Source: Myxococcales bacterium (GTDB taxonomy: Bacteria; Lernaellota; Lernaellaia; Lernaellales; Lernaellaceae). From it: 64,000 bases of DNA. The stretch is from assembly GCA_012517325.1 (NCBI GenBank), contig JAAYVF010000060.1, positions 35,023 to 99,022 on the forward strand, written 5' to 3'. Made by a program: the position numbers and the translations under genes. The notes beneath the pieces are model-generated. The model made no database searches, was not told the DNA's origin, and saw nothing but the letters and a program-made list of their open reading frames with translations. Positions within the stretch are counted from its first letter, which is position 1, and each line of letters begins with the position of its first letter. Shown here in pieces: positions 28,088 through 35,984 of the stretch.

Positions 28088-29197
28088 CTATTGCAGGTAC
28101 TGCTTGATTTGCGGCTCGAAATACACCGTCGGGTAACGGTGCGCCATCAGCGATTGCGCCAGGCCGCGGGTCGCCTGTTCCTGTTTTTCGTCGGACGCCC
28201 GCGCCAGGGCCGCGTCTTTCACCTGTTCGAAACTCGGCGTCTCACCGTCGCTGACGAAATCCTTGACGTGTTTGTCGTAGTAGGCCTTCGCCTCGGCGAT
28301 GGTGGCCTTGATCTCGTGGCCGACGATTTCGCCCCGCGTCACGTAGCTGAGCGTCCCGACCTCGACCACCTTCTTGCGCAGTTCGAACTCGGCTGTTTTA
28401 TCGAGGCCCTGGAGTTCGGCGTAGTGGTGCACCACGTCCTCGCCGATCACGTATTCGAGCATCTCGCGCGCCAGCTTGGTTTCCTTCAATTTCGCCTTGG
28501 CGTCGCGCGGCATTTCCTCGATCCGTTTGAGCAGTTGCCCGATGGTGTACGTGTAATCGGCGCCCGTAGCGAGCGCCTCGGTGGCGGCCGGATAATTTTC
28601 CGGCTTGTCGCCGGGTTTGATTTTCTCGATCAGTTCGTAGTTGATCTTCACCTGGAACTGGGCCATCAATTCGGTTTTCTTCGCCGCGTAGGCGTCGTCC
28701 AGCGCCTTGGACAGCAATTGATAACGCAGCTTCTCCTTGATGTCGGCGAAGGGCACTTGTTCGGGATGCTTGATCGTTTGGTCGTAGAATGCCTTCACCT
28801 GTTCGTCGGTGACGGTGATGTTCTTGAGCAGTTCGCGGCGGACTTCCTCGTTCAGGGCGCTGTATTGTCGCAGGTCGAGTATCTTTTTGAATTCGGGCGC
28901 CTTGAACAGGCGGCGGCGCACTCCCTCGAGGTAGTAGACCGATTCGATCGCCAGTTTCTCGAGGAAATCACGTTTGCCGGCGGGAGTCAGGTACTGATAG
29001 CGATTGGCCGGCGGTACGCGGGAAAACGCCATTTCGAAATACGGCTGAGTGATTTGGAATTTTTTCCCGATGTCGACCAGCACCGGCTGACCGTCGTCGG
29101 AAACCGGCGCATCGGTGTTTTTCGGGCCGCCGCACGCGACGAAACCCAGCCAGCAAACCAGGGCCAACAGCAACATCCGTTTGGGCATACGTGCCAC
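28088..29197 (-). CDS. SurA/PpiD-like periplasmic foldase lipoprotein without clear PPIase motif
   Basis: GGAGG lies 8 bases before GTG 29197, which is preferred to ATG 29188 (17 bases) and to a GTG further upstream. The 369-residue protein has a lipoprotein-type signal (GFVACGG, Cys near residue 23). The body is helical with heptad-like stretches and repeats of the SurA-N pattern (VTDEQVKAFYDQ, then AEAKAYYDKHVKDF). The parvulin signature with GGDLGW is not visible, so it is likely a chaperone rather than an isomerase. It probably assists outer-membrane or secreted proteins. Confidence 0.72.
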   Translation of the reverse strand: MARMPKRMLLLALVCWLGFVACGGPKNTDAPVSDDGQPVLVDIGKKFQITQPYFEMAFSRVPPANRYQYLTPAGKRDFLEKLAIESVYYLEGVRRRLFKAPEFKKILDLRQYSALNEEVRRELLKNITVTDEQVKAFYDQTIKHPEQVPFADIKEKLRYQLLSKALDDAYAAKKTELMAQFQVKINYELIEKIKPGDKPENYPAATEALATGADYTYTIGQLLKRIEEMPRDAKAKLKETKLAREMLEYVIGEDVVHHYAELQGLDKTAEFELRKKVVEVGTLSYVTRGEIVGHEIKATIAEAKAYYDKHVKDFVSDGETPSFEQVKDAALARASDEKQEQATRGLAQSLMAHRYPTVYFEPQIKQYLQ

Positions 29198-29391
29198 GAT
29201 TCTTTCCTCCAGATCGAATTGCGCTAAGATAACCACAAACCGCCCGCCGCCTCAAGCGGGGATGAGGCGAGCGCTCGCTTTTTCATGGGAATTCTCATCC
29301 CGGATTTGACATCGTGATTTCGCCTCCCCACAATGCCGGGCACGTCGAGTGACCGATCCGTAAAAACGAACGAACAGGAAAAAACACCCCG

Positions 29392-30687
29392 ATGAGCGAC
29401 ATTCCGACCCGTTTCCCCGCCGTGGCAACCGATCGGGTGCTGATTCTGCTGGCCAAATTTGCCAACACCATGCTCAACCTGGAGATGGAATTCGCGCATC
29501 GCCTGGACGAGGCGCGGCTGTCGCGGGCGCTGACCCTGCTGGGCGACGCCGAACCGGTATTGGGTTGCCGTTACGTGCTCGACCCCCATCAGCCCTATTG
29601 GGAGCGAGTGGCGCCGTCGGGCGACCGCCTGATCTTCACCCATGATCCCGCCGAGCTGGCGGCGTTTCTGACCGCGGACCTCAACGCCTTCGCCGGACCG
29701 CAATATCGGGCGTGTCTGTTGCGCGAATCGGCGGGCGACCGCTTGCTGCTCAAGGTCGCGCACAACGCAGCCGACGCCGGCGGCATCAAGCACGTTTCGG
29801 CCTCGCTGGCGGAAATCTACCGGCGCCTGGGCGACGATCCGCGTTACCTGCCCCGCCCGAACGTCGAGGGTTCACGCGACACCTGGCAGATCTTCCGTCA
29901 GATCCCCCGGCGGGCGCTGCCGAAAATCTACCGCAACTTCCTGCACAACGCGCGGATCAACGTCAACCGGCTGGGCGCTCACTCCCTGCGGACCAACGGC
30001 GTCGCCGGCGACCCGCCGGCCTACGAAAAACGCCGCTTCGCTCCCGAACGGGTCCGGCGCATCGCCGCGATCGGCCGCCGCTACGGGGCCACCCTCAACG
30101 ACCTGTTCATCGCCGCTTTTCTGCGCACCGCCGCCCGGATCGGCCGATACGACGGCGAACGGCAATTCCGGCTGGCCACCACCGTCGACCTGCGCCGGCA
30201 CTATCTGCCGACCGGCAAGGCGGAAGGCATTTGCAACCTCAGCGGCTTCGAGTACCAGAACCTGGATCGCAACCTCGGCCACGATTTTTTCGAAACCCTG
30301 ACCATGGTCGCGGCCGCCACGCGCGCCCGCAAAGCCAATTACCTGGGATTGAACGACTACATCGGCGTCATCCCGCTGCTCGGGATTCTGCCGCCGCGCT
30401 GGATCAACGGGCCGATCGAGCGCCTGTTCCACCACGGCATCCGGACCTACAACGTGGCCAACGTGCTGACCAACATGGGACCGATCGAACCGGAGGAAGT
30501 GCGTTACGACGAGCCGCCGCTCGACGCCTGGATTCACGGACCGCAGGCGCTGCCGCCGCTGCTCGCCGCCGGCCTGACGGGTTTCGCCGGGTCGATGACC
30601 CTTTCCATCGGCCACCTGCCGACCGCCGAAAACCGCGCGCTGATCGCGAGCCTGTTGGACGGAATCCACGAAATTCTACCCGCTTGA
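29392..30687 (+). CDS. Condensation-domain-like acyltransferase (CoA-dependent acyltransferase superfamily)
   Basis: A 431-residue soluble protein. HNAADAGG near residue 123 matches the HHxxxDG active-site motif of condensation domains, PapA and WS/DGAT-like acyltransferases, with the first His conserved and the second replaced by Asn. A second conserved region near residue 365 (NVLTNMGPI) resembles the DFGWG-like floor region of the fold. It stands alone, without adenylation or carrier domains, so transfer of a fatty acyl group to an alcohol or amine is more likely than peptide synthesis. It is divergent from the foldase gene. Confidence 0.7.
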   Translation: MSDIPTRFPAVATDRVLILLAKFANTMLNLEMEFAHRLDEARLSRALTLLGDAEPVLGCRYVLDPHQPYWERVAPSGDRLIFTHDPAELAAFLTADLNAFAGPQYRACLLRESAGDRLLLKVAHNAADAGGIKHVSASLAEIYRRLGDDPRYLPRPNVEGSRDTWQIFRQIPRRALPKIYRNFLHNARINVNRLGAHSLRTNGVAGDPPAYEKRRFAPERVRRIAAIGRRYGATLNDLFIAAFLRTAARIGRYDGERQFRLATTVDLRRHYLPTGKAEGICNLSGFEYQNLDRNLGHDFFETLTMVAAATRARKANYLGLNDYIGVIPLLGILPPRWINGPIERLFHHGIRTYNVANVLTNMGPIEPEEVRYDEPPLDAWIHGPQALPPLLAAGLTGFAGSMTLSIGHLPTAENRALIASLLDGIHEILPA

Positions 30688-30734
30688 GCGTGCGAATCCG
30701 GCAAATAATGGCCGCCTTTTTACCGCTTTCTCGG

Positions 30735-30763
30735 TTGTGAGCTGCATCAATTCCTGATATTTT
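30735..30763 (+). promoter_or_regulatory. weak candidate promoter for the DUF4143 ATPase gene
   Basis: TTGTGA (30735-30740), a 17-base spacer and TATTTT (30758-30763) lie about 40 bases before the TTG start. Each box matches 4 of 6. Confidence 0.3.
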
Positions 30764-30800
30764 ACCTCTATATTAATTTGCTTCAGGTTGAGGTGTCCGG

Positions 30801-32303
30801 TTGAAAAGCGGGAATGCACTTTTTTCCATTTTGACGCCAAGCATCGAAGCGGCCATTAGAGACAGCAATCCCTGGTGGAACGAGGGGAAATGGGATCCTT
30901 ACAATCTCCCGCCAATGCGCCGCTGGATATTTTCGACGGCCATCAATCGGCTACGGAACGGCTTAACCCCCGCCGTCGTTCTACGCGGACCCCGCCAAGT
31001 CGGTAAAACAACCCTGATGAATCAGATGATCCACTCGCTTTTGGAATCCGGGGTGGATCCAAAAAGCATTATCAAGGTTCAATTCGACGAATTGCCAGGA
31101 TTTCGAAAGACCAGCGAACCGATCTTGGAAATCGCACGTTGGTTCCGGGAACGAATCCTCGGTGAAAATTTCAATAAAGCGGCCCATGCCGGCCGGATCG
31201 CCTATCTATTTTTCGATGAGGTGCAAAACCTCGCCGATTGGGCTCCCCAAATTAAACAGCTTGTGGATATTCACCCGGTGCGAGTGATGCTGACCGGAAG
31301 TTCGGCATTGCGCATCGAGGCGGGAAGAGACAGCCTCGCCGGTCGAATTTCCACTCTTGAACTTGGTCCTTTACTGCTCCGTGAAATCGGCGAATTGCGC
31401 CAATTCGGAACAGTCGAGCCTTTTCTGCCGTTGAACGGGTTACAACCGTTATCGAAAAAGGAATTTTGGTTGGACTTGCGCCGCCATGGCGAGAAAAACA
31501 CGGCATTTCGCCAGCAAGCCTTCGCTGCTTTTTCCGAACGAGGCGCTTACCCGATCGCCCAAGTACGGCATGCCTTGCCTTGGGACGAGATCGCGGCTCA
31601 CCTTGTCGAAACCGTTATTCGTCGGGCGATTGCACACGATCTGCGCATGGGAGCCAAGGGACAAAAAAGGGATGAAAATTTACTGGAAGAAGTCTTCCGC
31701 CTTGCCTGCCGTTATATTGGTCAATCGCCGCAATTATCGCTTTATCTTGAGGAAATCCGACAGGCTTTACATGCCAACATCGGTCCCCAACGAATCATGG
31801 CTTATTTGAAATTTCTGGATGGCGCTCTGTTAATAAAACTGATTCAACCGCTGGAGCTGCGGTTGAAAAAACGTAAAGGCGCGGCAAAAATCTGCCTTTG
31901 CGATCCGATTCTTCGCGCCGCATGGCTGCAAGAACGAGTTCCGCTTTCACCCTCGCTATTAGAACAATCACCGCATTTGTCCGACATTGCCGGACGAATC
32001 GCCGAAAGCGTTCTGGGCTACAATCTCGCCTCGATGGCTGGATTACAAATTTCACACTTCCCCGAACGACCAACAGAACCGGAAATTGATTTTGTCATCA
32101 CCCTGGGCGATCAACGCATTCCGATCGAGGTTAAATATCGCCGTCGAATCGATTTTAACGATACGATCGCGTTGCGGTCATTTATCGAAAAGGCTCATTA
32201 CAACGCACCGTTCGGTTTACTAATCACGCAAAACGATTTGTCGGCGTCAGATGATCCGCGAATCGTTTCACTCCCATTATCCTCCTTTCTCATGATGAGA
32301 TAA
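30801..32303 (+). CDS. AAA ATPase with DUF4143 and nuclease-like C-terminus
   Basis: A TTG start at 30801 follows GAGGTG by 5 bases. The 500-residue protein has Walker A GPRQVGKTT (about residue 62) and Walker B YLFFDEVQNL (about 137) in an AAA_14-like domain. DUF4143 follows from about 270. The C-terminus reads PEIDFVI and then IEVKYRRR, the D and ExK of a PD-(D/E)XK nuclease fold. Such proteins are widespread, often horizontally acquired and of unknown role. The gene is visibly more AT-rich than its neighbours and lies alone, which suggests transfer. Confidence 0.85.
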   Translation: MKSGNALFSILTPSIEAAIRDSNPWWNEGKWDPYNLPPMRRWIFSTAINRLRNGLTPAVVLRGPRQVGKTTLMNQMIHSLLESGVDPKSIIKVQFDELPGFRKTSEPILEIARWFRERILGENFNKAAHAGRIAYLFFDEVQNLADWAPQIKQLVDIHPVRVMLTGSSALRIEAGRDSLAGRISTLELGPLLLREIGELRQFGTVEPFLPLNGLQPLSKKEFWLDLRRHGEKNTAFRQQAFAAFSERGAYPIAQVRHALPWDEIAAHLVETVIRRAIAHDLRMGAKGQKRDENLLEEVFRLACRYIGQSPQLSLYLEEIRQALHANIGPQRIMAYLKFLDGALLIKLIQPLELRLKKRKGAAKICLCDPILRAAWLQERVPLSPSLLEQSPHLSDIAGRIAESVLGYNLASMAGLQISHFPERPTEPEIDFVITLGDQRIPIEVKYRRRIDFNDTIALRSFIEKAHYNAPFGLLITQNDLSASDDPRIVSLPLSSFLMMR

Positions 32304-32371
32304 ACACTCCACTCAATTGTCATTTCAGCCTATTTTGTACCATCTATGGCTTCAGTCTCGCTAATCGTGTA

Positions 32372-32377
32372 TATAAT
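32372..32377 (+). promoter_or_regulatory. candidate -10 box for the ceramidase-like gene
   Basis: A perfect TATAAT stands 63 bases before the ATG at 32440. There is no good -35 box at 16-18 bases, and the TG at 32368-32369 is one base too far for a standard extended -10. A promoter is plausible but not proven. Confidence 0.3.
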
Positions 32378-32439
32378 ATTTAGTTTGTCATTTGATGCCG
32401 CGACCATCGACAACAGCGATCAGGATGGGATTATTTGCA

Positions 32440-33882
32440 ATGAATATCAAACATTCACGAGTGTTATTGTTTTTTCTCGCGCTCCTTTTCGCCTTTATCG
32501 CCAGCGGCTGCACTGACGACGAGGACAAGGATGACGACAACGACGCGGGCGGGACCGACGACGACGACAACGATGACGACAACGACGCCTCGCCGCCGGC
32601 CGACGATGACGACGACGACAACGACGATCAACCCGCGCTGCAGGTCGGCGCGGCGCGCGTCGACATCACGCCCGAGGATTCGGTCCTGCTGGGCGGCTTT
32701 GGCTCCTGCTTCCTCGCCGCCGCGTTCTGCCGCTGGTCGGAAGGGGTGCACGACCCGATCGACGCCACGGCCATCGCGCTGGACGATGGCAACGTCCCGC
32801 CGATCGTCGTGATCAACCTCGACATCGTGGGCCTCATCATCACCGACGGCATCGCCATTCGCCAGCAACTGGGCGCCGCGCTGGGCATCGGGCCGGAACG
32901 GATCGTCGTCACCTCGACGCACAACCACCAGTCGCCGGACACCATCGGCCTGTGGGGCGTGATCATTCCGCCGCAAACCGGCCGCGACGACGACTTCATC
33001 GCCGCCATGATCGCCGGCGCCGTCCAGGCCGGCCGCGAAGCCTACGACAACCGCGTGCCGGTCTATGCCTTCGCCGCGCAAGGCCTCGAAACGGAATTGC
33101 ACTACAACGTCGAACAACAGGACGACCCCGAGGCGCCGCTGGATTCGCACCTCACGGTGCTGCAATTCATCGACGAGGCCGGCGACTCGGTCGCGACGCT
33201 CGGTAGTTGGGGCGCCCACGCCACCGCGATGGGGCCGCACAACAGCCTGCTCTCCGCCGATTTCCCCGGCGCCTACTACCAATACATGGACCAGGCGCTC
33301 GGCGGCGTTAACATGTTCGTCAACGGCGTGCTGGGCGGCGGCGTGTTGCTGGTCAACAATCCCGATCCGAACAGCGGCCTGTTCGAGGATTGGGGAACCT
33401 GGGCCGAAGTGGATCGGATCGGTGAAGTGTTGGCCGACCGTGCCCGGGAACTGCTCGCCGGCGCCGAGGAACTGGACGATCCGGCGGTGAACATCATCAC
33501 CACGGTCGTGGAAACGAAACTACAAAACATCGCTTTCGCCGGCATCGGGTTGTTGAACCTGATCCCGCGCGAAATTCCGCCGTTGGGCGGCAACGGCGTT
33601 TCGCAGCTTTCCGCCTGGCGCCTGGGCCCGGTGGTCTTCGCGTCGATGCCGGGCGAGGTCACGCCGCGGGTCGGCCTGGCCTTGCGTGAAATGATCGGCG
33701 GCGACTACCAGATCATCGCCAACGTCGCGCAGGACTGGATCGGCTACATCATGGCCGAGGAGGAGTATCGCAATCTGAATTACATCTATTACGCGATGCT
33801 CGCCGTCGGCCCCGATACCGGCCGCGACGTTCTGGCGGTCTACCAGAAGATTCTGCCCGAGCTATCGCCGCCGGCGTTCTAG
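32440..33882 (+). CDS. Neutral-ceramidase-like lipoprotein with Asp-rich linker
   Basis: ATG 32440 is preceded by AGGATGGGA, and ATG 32425 is an alternative. The 480-residue protein has a signal peptide ending in ASGC (Cys 24), then an Asp tract to residue 63. The rest is the N-terminal catalytic type of neutral/alkaline ceramidase: GAARVDITP, STHNHQSPD (zinc-ligand His pair) and HATAMGPHN followed by ADFPGAYY. These enzymes cleave N-acyl-sphingoid bases, but many bacterial relatives have unknown substrates. The C-terminal Ig domain of true ceramidases is missing. The stop codon TAG is completed by the adjacent MITE-like element. Confidence 0.82.
   Translation: MNIKHSRVLLFFLALLFAFIASGCTDDEDKDDDNDAGGTDDDDNDDDNDASPPADDDDDDNDDQPALQVGAARVDITPEDSVLLGGFGSCFLAAAFCRWSEGVHDPIDATAIALDDGNVPPIVVINLDIVGLIITDGIAIRQQLGAALGIGPERIVVTSTHNHQSPDTIGLWGVIIPPQTGRDDDFIAAMIAGAVQAGREAYDNRVPVYAFAAQGLETELHYNVEQQDDPEAPLDSHLTVLQFIDEAGDSVATLGSWGAHATAMGPHNSLLSADFPGAYYQYMDQALGGVNMFVNGVLGGGVLLVNNPDPNSGLFEDWGTWAEVDRIGEVLADRARELLAGAEELDDPAVNIITTVVETKLQNIAFAGIGLLNLIPREIPPLGGNGVSQLSAWRLGPVVFASMPGEVTPRVGLALREMIGGDYQIIANVAQDWIGYIMAEEEYRNLNYIYYAMLAVGPDTGRDVLAVYQKILPELSPPAF
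32515..32628 (+). repeat. Asp/Asn tract after lipobox cysteine
   Basis: It encodes residues 26-63 of the ceramidase-like lipoprotein, three acidic blocks separated by AGGT and ASPPA. It starts two residues after the lipidated Cys (C-T-D-D-E-D). The codons are nearly all GAC with some GAT and AAC. Confidence 0.85.
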
Positions 33883-34035
33883 CAGGGTGTTGAAAAACAG
33901 CCGGCGTGCGATCCATGGATGGATCGCCATTTTCGGTAACTTCCGAAGTTGCCGAAAATGAAGCGAAAGAAAAACCACGCTTTTTGTTGAGCGCGGTTGA
34001 AAAAGGCCAGGACGACCTTTTTCAACAGACTGCTA
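33880..34035. mobile_element. MITE-like element, TA-flanked, 152 bp
   Basis: Terminal repeats GCAGGGTGTTGAAAAA (33882-33897) and TTTTTCAACAGACTGC (34018-34033) are inverted with 14 of 16 matches. Both ends are bounded by TA (33880-33881 and 34034-34035), the target duplication of IS630/Tc1-mariner elements. Inside are three stem-loops: GCGATCCAT at 33908-33916 with 33919-33927, a 16-base arm at 33928-33943 with 33945-33960 (one mismatch), and GTTGAAAAAGG at 33996-34006 with 34016-34026. There is no coding capacity. It lies between convergent genes, and its first two bases plus the TA form the TAG stops of both. Confidence 0.8.
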
Positions 34036-34833
34036 AGACCGGTGCGGAATCGCCCGGCCGACGAAGTCCGGCAGGTGCGACAAGCCTTTATCGATCGCCT
34101 TTCGCCACAGTGGCTTTTCCGTTTCGGCCAGCAGTTCATTCAATTTGGCGTGAACATCCCGCCCGATGAACGGCCCATGCCCGCCGCAAACCCGTTCGAT
34201 CGGCGGCATGTTGCGCAGAAACTCCCGGGTGGTTTCATGGCACAGTTCCACCTGCGGGCTGTAGCCGGGATGGGCCAGCCGCAGCGATTCCCAGAGCCGA
34301 AACGGCGGCAGGCCGGTCAGGATGGAATCGCCCGAAAACAGGGTGCGGCTCGGCTTGTGATAAAGCATGACCGCGCCGTCGGTGTGGCCGGGGGTCGGGA
34401 TGACCTCGAAGCCCCACTTCCAGGGGCCTTCGGTATACACTTCGTCGACCGTGCTGCGCGCCGGTAGCCAATCCTGCATCCGGCAAGGCGCCTTGACGTA
34501 GAGCTTGAGCGGACGATTGGAAAACGGCGGCGGCGTCGCCGTGCCGTCCAGGTAGCCCGCGTCGCGCCGGTGGCAGATGACCGGGCATTGGAATTTTTTC
34601 CGCAACCACGCGGCATTGCCCGCGTGATCGCGATGCCAATGGGTAAGCAGCACGGCGGTCAGATCGCCGGGTTTGGTCAAACCGTGCCGCGAGAGCCACA
34701 ACGCCAACAAAGGACGCTCGGATTGGTCGCCGGTATCGATCAAAAAGCGACGGCCTCGTTTGTCGGCGAGCAGCCAAACGTTGGAAATCGAGACGTAATT
34801 CGCCAACCACAAATCCGTAGCCAACTGACTCAT
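34033..34833 (-). CDS. Metallo-beta-lactamase-fold hydrolase
   Basis: Starting at the internal ATG 34833, the protein has 266 residues; a longer form to 34905 lacks a clear ribosome site. THWHRDHAG (about residue 62) is the zinc-binding HxHxDH motif, and PTPGHTDG (about 150) and SGDS supply further ligands. It resembles glyoxalase-II-like and AHL-lactonase-like hydrolases, but the substrate cannot be told. Its TAG stop includes bases of the MITE-like element. The methyltransferase gene lies 153 bases upstream on the same strand. Confidence 0.85.
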   Translation of the reverse strand: MSQLATDLWLANYVSISNVWLLADKRGRRFLIDTGDQSERPLLALWLSRHGLTKPGDLTAVLLTHWHRDHAGNAAWLRKKFQCPVICHRRDAGYLDGTATPPPFSNRPLKLYVKAPCRMQDWLPARSTVDEVYTEGPWKWGFEVIPTPGHTDGAVMLYHKPSRTLFSGDSILTGLPPFRLWESLRLAHPGYSPQVELCHETTREFLRNMPPIERVCGGHGPFIGRDVHAKLNELLAETEKPLWRKAIDKGLSHLPDFVGRAIPHRS

Positions 34834-34986
34834 GACTGAATCGTACCTCTTTTCGTCCCCTCCTCTCCCATCAAGTATCCTGCGAACCGGACCGGATGTT
34901 GACACAATGCGTCATGCTTTGCAAGAGTTATTATGCTCAATTGTGACGCTCTGCGTAATGTTCAAATTCTGTTGTTTTTGAAGGAA

Positions 34987-35805
34987 TTATTGCTTTCGGC
35001 GAAGGATCACGGCGCCCTTTTCATTGTCGATTTTGGAGCAAACAAACTCGGGGTGAGCGACGAGCCAGCGGCGCACGGTTTCGGTTTCGTCGGGCCGGGC
35101 GGCGTCGTCGAGCAGCACCACGCCGGTCGGGCTCAGCTTGTCGAGCAGTACCGGCAGCGCCGGGTAGCGGGACAGGGATTGAAGCGTATGCGGCGGGCCG
35201 TCGACGATCAACAGGTCGATCGGCGGCAGGTTCTCGAAAGCCTTGCGGTCGTACCACTGCCAGTTCCGGTTGTCCAAGGTGAGCGGTTGCAGCGGCGCGT
35301 GGCGCAAATCCACCCAAGCGGACAGGCCGTGCTTTTTAATCTGGTCGCCGGTTTCGCGCAGGTACTGTTCTTCATGGTCCAGCGCGTACACTCGACCCTC
35401 GCCCTGGGCTTCGAGCAGGTAGGCGTTGAGAATGGTCGAGGTGCCGGAACCCAGTTCGACGATCGCCCGCGGCCGGATTTCCCGCACGAGCGAAATCAGG
35501 AGGTTGGCGAAATCGGGCGAAATGGCGAAGTGGCGCAGCGGCGGCAACGGCGCCCGTGGCCGGATCTGTGAAAACAGCGAGAACAGCGCCTCCACCTGGC
35601 GGTAGTTCTGCTGCGGCTTGTTGAAGAGATATTGAGTGCGCCGATACAGCTCGAATTGCACGGCGATCGTCAGGCCGGCGATCAACGCCAGCAGCACCGC
35701 CAGACCGAACCAATGCATCACCGTCAGCAGCACCGCCCCGGCCAACAGCAGCAGCAGAAAAGCCCCCGCCGCCACGGCCATATCGCTTTTTCGAATCATG
35801 ATCAT
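34987..35805 (-). CDS. Membrane-anchored SAM-dependent methyltransferase (Methyltransf_24 type)
   Basis: The 272-residue protein has two N-terminal membrane helices (about 10-30 and 33-50), then a class I methyltransferase fold. VELGSGTST (about residue 117) is the SAM-binding loop, YALDHEE holds the acidic ribose ligand, and LLIVDGPP is motif IV. The Methyltransf_24-like layout is common in enzymes acting on glycans or small metabolites. Two nearby ATG codons leave the exact start open. Anchoring suggests a membrane-bound or lipid-linked substrate. Confidence 0.8.
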   Translation of the reverse strand: MIMIRKSDMAVAAGAFLLLLLAGAVLLTVMHWFGLAVLLALIAGLTIAVQFELYRRTQYLFNKPQQNYRQVEALFSLFSQIRPRAPLPPLRHFAISPDFANLLISLVREIRPRAIVELGSGTSTILNAYLLEAQGEGRVYALDHEEQYLRETGDQIKKHGLSAWVDLRHAPLQPLTLDNRNWQWYDRKAFENLPPIDLLIVDGPPHTLQSLSRYPALPVLLDKLSPTGVVLLDDAARPDETETVRRWLVAHPEFVCSKIDNEKGAVILRRKQ

Positions 35806-35921
35806 GCGCGTGTTTCCGTTCGCTGGTTGGACGAGCCCGTTAATACACCGATCCCCGCGTGGAAAAAAGGGCGGGCGGGCGGCGCATGGCGGCGACCGGG
35901 ATTTGATCGGCCGTTCAACGC

Positions 35922-35950
35922 TTGGCGTCCCCCGCCTTCGATGGTAAAGT
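35922..35950 (+). promoter_or_regulatory. candidate promoter for the large secreted propeller protein
   Basis: TTGGCG (35922-35927), a 17-base spacer and TAAAGT (35945-35950) lie 34 bases before ATG 35985. AGGAG at 35971-35975 is its ribosome-binding site. Each promoter box matches 4 of 6. Confidence 0.4.
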
Positions 35951-35984
35951 GACGCGGTTTTAACGACTAGCCAGGAGTAAACCC

